A DNA stretch of 64,000 bases, from positions 930,001 through 994,000 of the forward strand of contig NC_003228.3 in assembly GCF_000025985.1 (NCBI RefSeq), in the 5' to 3' direction. The notes beneath the pieces are model-generated. The model was not told the DNA's origin. It was given only the letters and a program-made list of their open reading frames with translations, and searched no databases. This DNA is from Bacteroides fragilis NCTC 9343 (GTDB lineage Bacteria > Bacteroidota > Bacteroidia > Bacteroidales > Bacteroidaceae). This document shows positions 44,555-52,524 of this stretch, in pieces. The number at the start of each line of letters is the position of its first letter. The stretch's first letter is position 1. Both the position numbers and the translations under genes were made by a program.

Positions 44555-45895
44555 TCAATTAAAGTACTTTTCTATCTTCTTGATCATCATGCTGAGGCAG
44601 AATACGACGACGTGGTCACCTGCCTGAATAAGGGTATCACCCGTAACCAGTATACCTTCTCCGTTGCGGATCAGGCCACCGATAGTGGTCCCTTTGGGTA
44701 GTCCCAGGTCTTTCACTTTGTTTTTGGTAATTTTGGCGTTTTCGGGTACTGTGAACTCTGCTACGTCCGCATTGGCAAAGGTCAGGCACTTCACATTCGA
44801 AACGTCTGCATCGAGCATCATCTGGTAGATGTGGCTGGCGGCAATCATTTTTTTATTGATTACCGTGCCGATGTCCAGGCTTTCCGCCATACCGATGTAA
44901 TCGATATTTTCTACTTCCGCCACTGTTTTGCTCACTCCCATGCGTTTGGCGGCAAGGCAGGCCAGGATATTGGTCTCAGAGTTACCGGTCAAGGCTACGA
45001 AAGCTTCCGTGTTTTTCAGTCCCTCTTCAATCAACAGGTCCATATCCCGTCCGTCTCCGTTGATAATCATGGTCTTATCATCGAGCAACTCTGTCAGGCG
45101 GTTACAGCGGTTTATGTCGTTATCCACAATTTTTACCTGCATGTAATCCGGTACATATTGTGCTGTACGGACTGCGATGCGGCTGCCGCCCATAATCATC
45201 ACATTGCGTACGTCGGCATATTCTTCCTTTCCGGCAATTTTTCGGATGTAAGGGATGTATTTCCGGGTAGTGGTGAAGTATACGATATCGTGCAGTTTGA
45301 TGGTATCGTCTCCACGGGGGATAATGGTTTCGGTGCCCCGTTTGATGGCTACTACGTGATAGGGAATATCCGGCGCACCCAGTTCGGCCAGCGTGACATT
45401 CAGTATTTCGGCTTTTTCACGCATCTTTGTACCGATCAGGATAAGTGATCCTCCGCAAAATTCCCACCATTGGCGCACCCAACTCATACGCATGGATGAT
45501 ACGATCTCCTTGGCAGCCAGCATTTCCGGGTAAATAAGGGAGTCGACACCCAGTTTCTGGAAGAACTCTTTGTTCTTTGGCAGCAGGTATTCGTAATTGT
45601 CGATGCGGGCTACTGTCTTTTCGGCTCCCAGATTGGTGGCAAGCATGCACGCGGTCATATTCCGGCTTTCATCGGGAGTGACGGCGATAAAGAGGTCTGC
45701 CTCTTTGATGCCTACCTCTTTCAGTCCTGATATGGACGAAGGAGAGGCCGTAACAGTCATCAGGTCGAAGTTAGAACTAAGCGTACTTAGTTTCTCTTCG
45801 TCATCGTCCATCAGGATGATGTCCTGTTTCTCGCGTGAGAGTAATTTAGCCAAATGGGTGCCTACAGCTCCGGCACCAGCAATAATTATCTTCAT
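44555..45895 (-). CDS. trkA: Trk system regulatory NAD-binding protein
   Basis: 446 residues, cytoplasmic. Two RCK units are present: the first begins with the Rossmann motif IIIAGAGAVGTHLAKLL, and the second near residue 230 with a weaker version (VMIMGGSRIAVRTA). Each is followed by a TrkA-C domain. It binds NAD(H) or nucleotides and gates TrkH. The gene follows dxs by 38 bases. Confidence 0.94.
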   Translation of the reverse strand: MKIIIAGAGAVGTHLAKLLSREKQDIILMDDDEEKLSTLSSNFDLMTVTASPSSISGLKEVGIKEADLFIAVTPDESRNMTACMLATNLGAEKTVARIDNYEYLLPKNKEFFQKLGVDSLIYPEMLAAKEIVSSMRMSWVRQWWEFCGGSLILIGTKMREKAEILNVTLAELGAPDIPYHVVAIKRGTETIIPRGDDTIKLHDIVYFTTTRKYIPYIRKIAGKEEYADVRNVMIMGGSRIAVRTAQYVPDYMQVKIVDNDINRCNRLTELLDDKTMIINGDGRDMDLLIEEGLKNTEAFVALTGNSETNILACLAAKRMGVSKTVAEVENIDYIGMAESLDIGTVINKKMIAASHIYQMMLDADVSNVKCLTFANADVAEFTVPENAKITKNKVKDLGLPKGTTIGGLIRNGEGILVTGDTLIQAGDHVVVFCLSMMIKKIEKYFN

Positions 45896-45933
45896 TGTGA
45901 TTGCAAATTGCGGTTCTATTGCGTATTGGGGGA

Positions 45934-47880
45934 TTAAGAATGGGTAGCCATGCAGCTTTCCACAGGAGCATCCATTCGTAATTTGTTTTTAGTAATTACC
46001 TTGTAAATTCCTTCTTCATCCATCCCGCACAAGTGGTAGAGTTGCTGCACCGATCCGTGTTCAATGAACTGATCCGGTACACCGATGCGCCTGATTTCGG
46101 GATAATATCCGTTATCGGCCATAAATTCGAGTATGGCGCATCCCATACCTCCTTTAATGATTCCATCTTCTATCGTTACGATATGGCGGAACTTTTTGCC
46201 GACTTCGTGCAGTAGCTCTTCATCGAGCGGCTTGAGGAAACGAAGGTCATAATGCGCTACGGAAATGCCGGTATCTGCTTCAGCACGTTCGATGGCACGG
46301 GCAGCCAACTTGCCGATAGGGCCGATTGTAATTACTGCCAGATCGTTTCCGTCCTTTAGTTTCCGTCCTTTTCCCACCGGAATCTCTTCCAACGGACATT
46401 CCCAGTCCACCAACGAACCCCGCCCGCGCGGATAACGGATGGCAAAAGGTCCTTTGTCGGGCAATTGGGCAGTATACATCAAGCGCCGCAACTCATGTTC
46501 GTCCATCGGTGACGAGATAGTCAGGTTGGGGATCGGGCGTAGATAAGCCATGTCGAACACACCGTGGTGCGTAGGACCGTCTTCACCTACCAGCCCGGCG
46601 CGGTCAAGACAGAATACTACATTTAGTTTTTGTATCGCTACGTCATGGATAATGTTATCGTAAGCCCGCTGCATAAACGAGGAATAGATGTTGCAGAAGG
46701 GCAGTAATCCGTCTTTTGCCATACCTCCGGAGAAAGTCACGGCATGTCCTTCGGCAATGCCTACGTCAAAGGCGCGATCCGGCATACGATCCATCAGCAT
46801 GTTCATGGAGCAGCCGCTCGGCATGGCGGGGGTGACTCCCATGATCCGTTTGTTCTTTTCCGCCAGTTCTACCAGCGTATGCCCGAATACATCCTGAAAC
46901 AGGGGAGGCATCCCGTCCGTATTGGCTACAATACGTTTTCCTGTTACCGGATCGAACTTACCCGGGGCATGCCATATAGTAGCCTGTTTTTCTGCCGGAC
47001 CAAATCCCTTTCCTTTGATGGTGTGGAGGTGTAGAATCTTTGGTCCCTGCATATCTTTAATATCATGCAGGATACGGGCTATGTTTTTTACATCGTGTCC
47101 ATCGATGGGACCGAAGTATCGGATATTCATTCCTTCGAAGATATTCTGCTGTTGGGCTGCCAGAGATTTCAGGCTGTTTCCCAATCTTATCAAGGCCTTC
47201 CGACGTTCTTCATTGAGTAATCCCATTTTGAATAACAGGCGGGATGTCTTGAAACGCAGTTGGTTGTATCGGTTCGAAGTAGTGAGATTGAACAGATATT
47301 GTTTCATGCCGCCTACGCTGCGGTCGATGGCCATGTCATTATCATTGAGTATGATCAGCAGGTTGTTCGCAGTCGATGAAGCATTGTTCAATCCTTCGAA
47401 AGCAAGTCCTCCGCTCATGGATCCGTCACCGATAACGGCTACTACATGGCGGTCTTTTTCTCCTTTTCTCTCGGCTGCCACTGCCATACCCAACGCTGCC
47501 GAGATGGAGTTGGAGGCATGACCGCAAGTGAATGTGTCATATTCACTCTCTTCCGGTGAGGGAAAAGGACGGATACCGCCTAGTTTACGGTTGGTAGAGA
47601 AAGCTTCACGCCGTCCGGTCAGTATCTTGTGTCCGTAGGCCTGATGTCCCACATCCCAGACAATACGATCATAAGGAGTGTTGTACACATAGTGCAGTGC
47701 TACAGTCAGTTCTACCACACCGAGGCTGGCAGCGAAGTGTCCCGGGTTGCACGATAGTTCCTTAATGATGTCCTGCCTTAATTCCTCGCATACCTCCGGC
47801 AATTGATCTACGCTCAGTTGGCGCAGGTCTTTGGGATAATTGATGGCGTTTAGCAAGCTATATGTTGGTTCATTCTTCAT
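45934..47880 (-). CDS. dxs: 1-deoxy-D-xylulose-5-phosphate synthase
   Basis: About 648 residues from ATG at 47880 ([10 protein letters not shown]). A longer frame beginning at 47931 runs over the promoter and was rejected. The thiamine diphosphate motif runs from [17 protein letters not shown] to LNDNDMAID. The transketolase-type central domain ([13 protein letters not shown]) and the C-terminal domain are complete. It condenses pyruvate and glyceraldehyde 3-phosphate, the first step of the non-mevalonate isoprenoid pathway and of thiamine and pyridoxal precursor supply. Pairing with a K+ uptake system is positional; no metabolic tie is evident. Confidence 0.95.
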
Positions 47881-47900
47881 GATTCGGGCAAATTTAAATG

Positions 47901-47908
47901 CAAATTTA
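47901..47908 (-). promoter_or_regulatory. -7 box for dxs
   Basis: On the minus strand TAAATTTG (47908-47901) matches TAnnTTTG and puts the transcript start about 12-15 bases before the dxs ATG. A second identical box at 47896-47889 is too near the start codon. No good -33 box was seen. Confidence 0.5.
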
Positions 47909-48157
47909 GTAAAAGAAAGCGGAAGGAGCATCTTTTTGATTGGAAATTTAATAAGTAAGAGTGGAAAGGGAGGCGGACTGACAACCTTATGGACTTATAA
48001 ATGTGGTCTCCTCTTTCGTTAACATTGTTAATGCGGTTTTCCGGGTGTTTTCTTTTTGTTGGCAAAGAAGAAGTGTTTTGTGTTTAAAAGACTTGTTCTT
48101 TGCAAACAAAACGCTTGTTTTAACACTCTGTTAAATCAAGCATTTTATATACTGAAA

Positions 48158-48268
48158 GTGAAGTCGTTTAAGTTGTTGATACAGAGTGGATCGTTGTTGT
48201 TTCTAGTTTTTCTGCTATCCTGCTTGTCCGGGTGTGATGATAGATGGTATTTATCAAAACCACAATGA
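48158..48268 (+). CDS. Possible very small lipoprotein (36 residues)
   Basis: A short frame with GTG start, preceded by GAAAG. It encodes a hydrophobic segment (SLLFLVFLLS) and a lipobox (CLSGC) followed by DDRWYLSKPQ. Such tiny lipoproteins occur in Bacteroides but are hard to tell from chance. The frame is open back to 48056, so a longer start is possible. Of the 498-base gap 47881-48378, this is the only protein-like piece; no terminator for the gene at 48379 was found. Confidence 0.3.
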   Translation: MKSFKLLIQSGSLLFLVFLLSCLSGCDDRWYLSKPQ

Positions 48269-48378
48269 TACCGATGCCGATTTTCAAGAAAGGAAGGGGC
48301 GATTGAGAAGGATGGGGGATGGGTGATCTTGTACGGATAAATAACGCTTGTTTGTTGGAACTGTTGTTTCCGTTGTCA

Positions 48379-49722
48379 TCAGTTACCGGGCTTGGGTCGG
48401 TTGATGAAAGCTGCGATGTCATCCGTCACGTAAGAAGGAATAGAGGAGGGACGGCTGTATTCAAGAGGGGTTGACTTCCCTTCTCCTTCCTGAAACAGAT
48501 GATTGAGTCGGGGATAAGATTTAAATATCGCATTCGGATGCTTTGCCAGGGCGGATTTCCATAATTCGAAATCTTGCATGGTGACCTGATAATCACGTTC
48601 GCCTTGAAGGACAAGTATGGGGAGAGTCAGTTTTCGGACCACTTCCAGAGGCTTATATTGATTGGCAAGCATCCAGTAAGCTTGAGAGAGATTCATGGGC
48701 AAAGGAGTTGTAATGTCGAATGTGTCTGTACCCAGCCTTTTCACGTTGTCCACTTGTTTCTGTAGTTCGGCTATTTCCTTTTCAATATCTTTAGTCGATG
48801 GGAGTGCAGAGGCGAGAAACTTCACCTGACTTATAAACAGATCTTCGAGTGGACGGGCTGCACCGGCAAGCAGAATAATCCCTGCCGGAACTTTATCGCT
48901 ACGTTGGGCGATGCGGGGAGCCAAGGTGCCTCCCAGGCTATGTCCGAGAATGTAGATCCGTTCGGGATTTATTGTCGGTATGGAACGGGCAAGTTTAATT
49001 GCCGAAAGGGCATCATCCACTGATTCTTCATCGAAAGTAATTTCTTTGCCTGCAGGTGCGCTGTCGGCTCCATATACTTTGGTACGCTTGTCATAACGGA
49101 TCACGGCTATTCCACGCTCGGCCAGTCCATACGCGAGGTCCCGAAAAGGTTTATTGGCCCCTACCGTTTCGTCCCGGTCGCTGGCCCCCGAACCGTGTAC
49201 CAAAATGACTACCGGCAGATCTTTGCCGTTTTTAGGAAGAGTCAGTGTGCCGGGAAGCTTGAAATTCCCCGTACAAACCTGTATGTCTGTCTCTTTTATT
49301 TTATCTTGTACCGATGTCGTCGGGGGAGTGGTCTTTTCAGGCGGAACAGGTACGAAACGAATGGTATTCACCTTTCCGTCCGGATTGAACGCTGTGAGAA
49401 AACGCAATGGTAAGCGTTCGAACTTAACGTCGCAATAATAAACAGTCATACCGTTTATTGGTTCGGTGTTCCACTCTCCGTGCGACTGATACTTACCTGC
49501 TTGTTGTTCCAATTGCTTGAACAGTCCGTTCAACATCTCTACGGAAAGCATTTTCCGGATGTTATCGTCCAGATGTACATACACACTGTCTCCTTGGCCT
49601 GCAATCAGTCGGTCGAGAAGTTCGGATGCCTGTTGCGCACGATCCTGGGCTTGCAATACAGGAGTTACTGCCAGCAATAGCCATAGCAGGCAGATTCCTT
49701 TGAGTAGATTTTTCTTTGTCAT
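48379..49722 (-). CDS. Secreted alpha/beta hydrolase with N-terminal DUF3887-like domain
   Basis: About 447 residues from ATG at 49722 (MTKKNLLKG), after which a signal peptide runs to VLQAQ. An upstream extension to 49926 has no signal peptide and overlaps the neighbour. Residues about 25-130 resemble DUF3887. The rest is an alpha/beta-hydrolase with VHGSGASDRDE (oxyanion region), the nucleophile elbow GHSLGG, the acid in GERDYQ and the His in RLNHLF. It probably cleaves an ester or peptide bond in the periplasm; the substrate is unknown. The start overlaps the stop of the membrane-protein gene upstream (ATGA). Confidence 0.82.
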   Translation of the reverse strand: MTKKNLLKGICLLWLLLAVTPVLQAQDRAQQASELLDRLIAGQGDSVYVHLDDNIRKMLSVEMLNGLFKQLEQQAGKYQSHGEWNTEPINGMTVYYCDVKFERLPLRFLTAFNPDGKVNTIRFVPVPPEKTTPPTTSVQDKIKETDIQVCTGNFKLPGTLTLPKNGKDLPVVILVHGSGASDRDETVGANKPFRDLAYGLAERGIAVIRYDKRTKVYGADSAPAGKEITFDEESVDDALSAIKLARSIPTINPERIYILGHSLGGTLAPRIAQRSDKVPAGIILLAGAARPLEDLFISQVKFLASALPSTKDIEKEIAELQKQVDNVKRLGTDTFDITTPLPMNLSQAYWMLANQYKPLEVVRKLTLPILVLQGERDYQVTMQDFELWKSALAKHPNAIFKSYPRLNHLFQEGEGKSTPLEYSRPSSIPSYVTDDIAAFINRPKPGN

Positions 49723-50015
49723 AACTTGTTTATTAAGAAATCTCCGATAAAAAATAGAGTTCCGAGGAAAAGGATTCCGTAAATCAGCAGGGAGATAGAA
49801 GTCAGCCAACGGGGCTGTTTTTGCTCTCCGACCGCACGGATGCGTGCAAACGTACTGAACAGACATTCGGCGGCGGCAAACAGGACTATCAGATAGATGA
49901 TCAGGTCGGTCCACGATTGTAGCCAAAGGTCTTTGAGATTACCTATCAGACATACCAATATCACGATGGCTACAAAATATGAAATACGCATTAAGTCTGT
50001 TTTCTTTGATCCCAT
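49719..50015 (-). CDS. Small membrane protein, three helices
   Basis: 98 residues if the ATG at 50015 (MGSKKTDLM) is used; a start at 50045 would add 10. Three hydrophobic segments are visible (ISYFVAIVILVCLIGNL, DLIIYLIVLFAAAECL, SLLIYGILFLGTLFFIG). No family recognised. Its TGA overlaps the ATG of the hydrolase by four bases, so the two are translationally coupled and may work together. Confidence 0.65.
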   Translation of the reverse strand: MGSKKTDLMRISYFVAIVILVCLIGNLKDLWLQSWTDLIIYLIVLFAAAECLFSTFARIRAVGEQKQPRWLTSISLLIYGILFLGTLFFIGDFLINKL

Positions 50016-50071
50016 AAGCGTCTCCTTTTCAGTTTTTAAGTTCAAATTCTTCCCTTTTTGTTGCTATTTCA

Positions 50072-50079
50072 CAAACTTA
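50072..50079 (-). promoter_or_regulatory. -7 box for the membrane protein-hydrolase pair
   Basis: TAAGTTTG on the minus strand (50079-50072) fits TAnnTTTG, about 57 bases before the start at 50015. No clear -33 box. Confidence 0.45.
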
Positions 50080-50188
50080 AAATATTTTCTTTGAAAAAGG
50101 AGCTTTTCGGACTGATTCTGTTTTTCCGTTAACAATTATTATAAAGCTTGTAGGTGGGATGGCAGTAAAGTTACCGCTGAATTATCCG

Positions 50189-50196
50189 TATCTTTG
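50189..50196 (+). promoter_or_regulatory. -7 box for the HAD phosphatase
   Basis: TATCTTTG matches TAnnTTTG. The expected start near 50203 leaves about 18 bases before ATG at 50221. No good -33 match. Confidence 0.5.
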
Positions 50197-50220
50197 TCGT
50201 AAACATAGAGGTATAAAGAT

Positions 50221-50868
50221 ATGAAGAAACTGATAATATTCGATTTGGATGGTACTTTATTGAATACCATTGCCGATTTGGCACATAGTACGAATCATGC
50301 TCTGCAAACTTTGGGATATCCGACTCATGAAGTCGCTTCCTATAACTTCATGGTAGGTAACGGCATCAACAAATTGTTTGAGCGTGCATTACCCGAAGGA
50401 GAGAAAACCGAGGAGAATGTGCTCCGCGTTCGTAAAGAATTTCTTTTGCATTATGACCGGCATAATGCCGACGAGAGTCGCCCTTATCCGGGAATTCCGG
50501 AATTGTTGGAAACATTGCAGGATAAAGATTACAAATTGGCCGTGGCTTCCAATAAATATCAGGCAGCCACCGAGAAGCTGATAGCACATTATTTCCCAGG
50601 AATCCGGTTTGTTGCTGTATTTGGGCAGCGTGAGGGAGTGAAGGTGAAGCCGGATCCTGCTGTGGTGCATGATATTTTGCGGATTGCCGGTGTTTCGAAA
50701 GACGAAGTGCTGTATGTCGGCGATTCGGGAGTGGATATGCAGACGGCTATCAATAGCGGAGTTACTTCCTGTGGAGTCACGTGGGGATTCCGCCCCCGTA
50801 CGGAGCTTGAATCATTCTGTCCGGATTATATAGTAGACAAGGCGGAAACTATTTTGTCTATTGTTTGA
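50221..50868 (+). CDS. gph: HAD-family phosphatase, phosphoglycolate phosphatase-like
   Basis: 215 residues, cytoplasmic. HAD motifs: I FDLDGTLLNT (nucleophile D8, acid D10), II VASNK, III K in the VKVKPDPAV segment, and IV YVGDSGVDMQ. The cap is a helical C1-type insertion. The 'KPDPAVVHDIL' spacing and length are those of Gph/PGP enzymes that remove phosphate from 2-phosphoglycolate or similar small phosphates. The exact substrate is uncertain, as for most members. It is transcribed alone and converges with the sulfatase operon. Confidence 0.8.
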   Translation: MKKLIIFDLDGTLLNTIADLAHSTNHALQTLGYPTHEVASYNFMVGNGINKLFERALPEGEKTEENVLRVRKEFLLHYDRHNADESRPYPGIPELLETLQDKDYKLAVASNKYQAATEKLIAHYFPGIRFVAVFGQREGVKVKPDPAVVHDILRIAGVSKDEVLYVGDSGVDMQTAINSGVTSCGVTWGFRPRTELESFCPDYIVDKAETILSIV

Positions 50869-50880
50869 TAGAAAACAGAA

Positions 50881-50918
50881 AGGAGAACCGAAAGATGCGT
50901 AATGTCTTAGGTTCTCCT
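50881..50918. terminator. Terminator between gph and the sulfatase operon
   Basis: AGGAGAACC (50881-50889) pairs with GGTTCTCCT (50910-50918). On the minus strand the stem is followed by a T-rich stretch (TTCTGTTTTCT), so it serves the minus-strand operon best; it may also stop gph transcripts. Confidence 0.65.
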
Positions 50919-50947
50919 CTCTATAAAAAGTAATTATATTCGCTCGG

Positions 50948-52504
50948 TTATTTGATTTCGTCCGGCCATGGGCATGGCTTTCCGGTTGCTTTGAATGAAG
51001 GGCGTTGGCCGCCTACTTTGCGCAAATAGTCACCCAGCTCTTTAGATAAACTTTTCACAATGTCCGGATGTAGGGCTGCCAGGTCATTCTTTTCTCCTAT
51101 ATCTTCCGGAATATTGAACAACTCTTTTTTACCGCTGTCATAGTAGTAAATCAACTTCCAGTCACCTTTGCGTACGGTACAAGTCGGGCCGATGCCGGGA
51201 CCGTCGTTTCCCCAATGATTAGGGAAGTTCCAGTGCAGGCTGCGTCCTTTGGACGGATCACCGGTATGTGTCAGCAGAGGCATAAAACTAATTCCATCGA
51301 TCGGCTGTACCGTCTTATAATGTTTGATTTGTGCCATCTCGAGTATGGTCGGATAGAAGTCCTCGATAATTAAATATTTATCACATTTGGTATCCGGTTT
51401 TACAACTCCCGGCCAGCGGACGATCATCGGTTCGCGTACACCGCCTTCGTAAGCCGATCCTTTCCCACTGTTGAGAGGAGAGTTCTGCGTGTGCAGTTTT
51501 CCGTCACGCCATTCCGGTTCGCTGGACAGACCGCCGTTGTCGCTCATAAAGATGACGATGGTATTGTCTGCTTCTCCGTTTTTATCCAGCCAGTCCATCA
51601 GGTCACCCAGACTTTTGTCCATACCTTCGATCAGGGCCGCATAAGCAGCTTCTTTGGGAGTCAATCCTTTATTGATATATTTTTGATAGAAGCGTTTGTC
51701 TTTATCGATCGGAACATGGATAGCGTAGTGAGCCATGTAGAGGAAGAAAGGCTGATTGTATTCTTTGGCATGATCGAGTGCTTTGATAGCTTCGAGCGTC
51801 AGAGCTTCACTGACGAAAGTATCGGTTCCCCAGTATTTCTCTAATCCCGGAACGGCAAACCAGGGATTCGGTTTACCGTCCGTCCGGTTTCCGTAATTAT
51901 TTTCACCCAGGTAGCTTGCCAATCCGCCTCCTGCATGTCCGGCTATGTTGACTTCAAAGCCCATGTGATAAGGACTTTCTCCCGGAGTGTTGACGGCGCC
52001 GAAATGTGCTTTCCCACAATGAATCGTGTGGTAGCCATTGTCTTTCAGGATTTCTGCCAGTGAGGTTGCCTGAAACGTGTGGTCGATATTGGGAACCTGG
52101 CAAACCCCGTTTACATTCCAGTCCGCTACATTGAATACATCGCTCGGGCGGTCTGTTTGCTGGCCTTTGGGATATGTCCAGTTGGTTACCCGGTGACGCG
52201 CGGCGTTAGTTCCTGTAATCAGGCTACAACGGGTGGGCGAACTGATGCTGCTGGCATAGGCTTGGGTGAACATCATACCTTGTTTGGCAAGGCGCTCCAT
52301 ATTAGGAGTTTCGTATACCTCGTTGTAGTGTGTCTTTTGGGTCCAGAAAGGCAGGGATGTATCTTGCCAGCCCATGTCGTCTACCATGAAGAGAATGATG
52401 TTGGGGCGTGTGTCCGTACGTCCGTTCGGCTGCTGGTGCTGGGCTTGCAGAGCCGGGGCAGCCAATGGAGCCAGTGCGAGGGGGATAATTATTTTCTTAT
52501 TCAT
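50948..52504 (-). CDS. Secreted S1-family sulfatase (serine-type)
   Basis: 518 residues with a signal peptide ending near LQAQ. The metal-binding start (NIILFMVDDMGW) and the sulfatase signature SSPTRCSLITG are present. The residue to be converted to formylglycine is Ser88, so maturation needs an anaerobic radical-SAM sulfatase-maturating enzyme, encoded elsewhere. The later motif HCGKAHFG, with its Lys and His, belongs to the active site. It likely removes sulfate from a sugar unit. As the last gene of the minus-strand PUL it works with a fucosidase, a GH36-like enzyme and a second sulfatase. Regiospecificity cannot be read by eye. Confidence 0.9.
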   Translation of the reverse strand: MNKKIIIPLALAPLAAPALQAQHQQPNGRTDTRPNIILFMVDDMGWQDTSLPFWTQKTHYNEVYETPNMERLAKQGMMFTQAYASSISSPTRCSLITGTNAARHRVTNWTYPKGQQTDRPSDVFNVADWNVNGVCQVPNIDHTFQATSLAEILKDNGYHTIHCGKAHFGAVNTPGESPYHMGFEVNIAGHAGGGLASYLGENNYGNRTDGKPNPWFAVPGLEKYWGTDTFVSEALTLEAIKALDHAKEYNQPFFLYMAHYAIHVPIDKDKRFYQKYINKGLTPKEAAYAALIEGMDKSLGDLMDWLDKNGEADNTIVIFMSDNGGLSSEPEWRDGKLHTQNSPLNSGKGSAYEGGVREPMIVRWPGVVKPDTKCDKYLIIEDFYPTILEMAQIKHYKTVQPIDGISFMPLLTHTGDPSKGRSLHWNFPNHWGNDGPGIGPTCTVRKGDWKLIYYYDSGKKELFNIPEDIGEKNDLAALHPDIVKSLSKELGDYLRKVGGQRPSFKATGKPCPWPDEIK

Positions 52505-52524
52505 CGTAATTATATATTAGAGGA

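Noticed and set aside
47881..47931. Longer start of dxs
   Set aside because: It covers the -7 boxes and adds non-conserved residues before MKNEP.
49723..49926. Longer start of the alpha/beta hydrolase
   Set aside because: The extension is antisense-like, overlaps the membrane-protein gene and precedes the true signal peptide.
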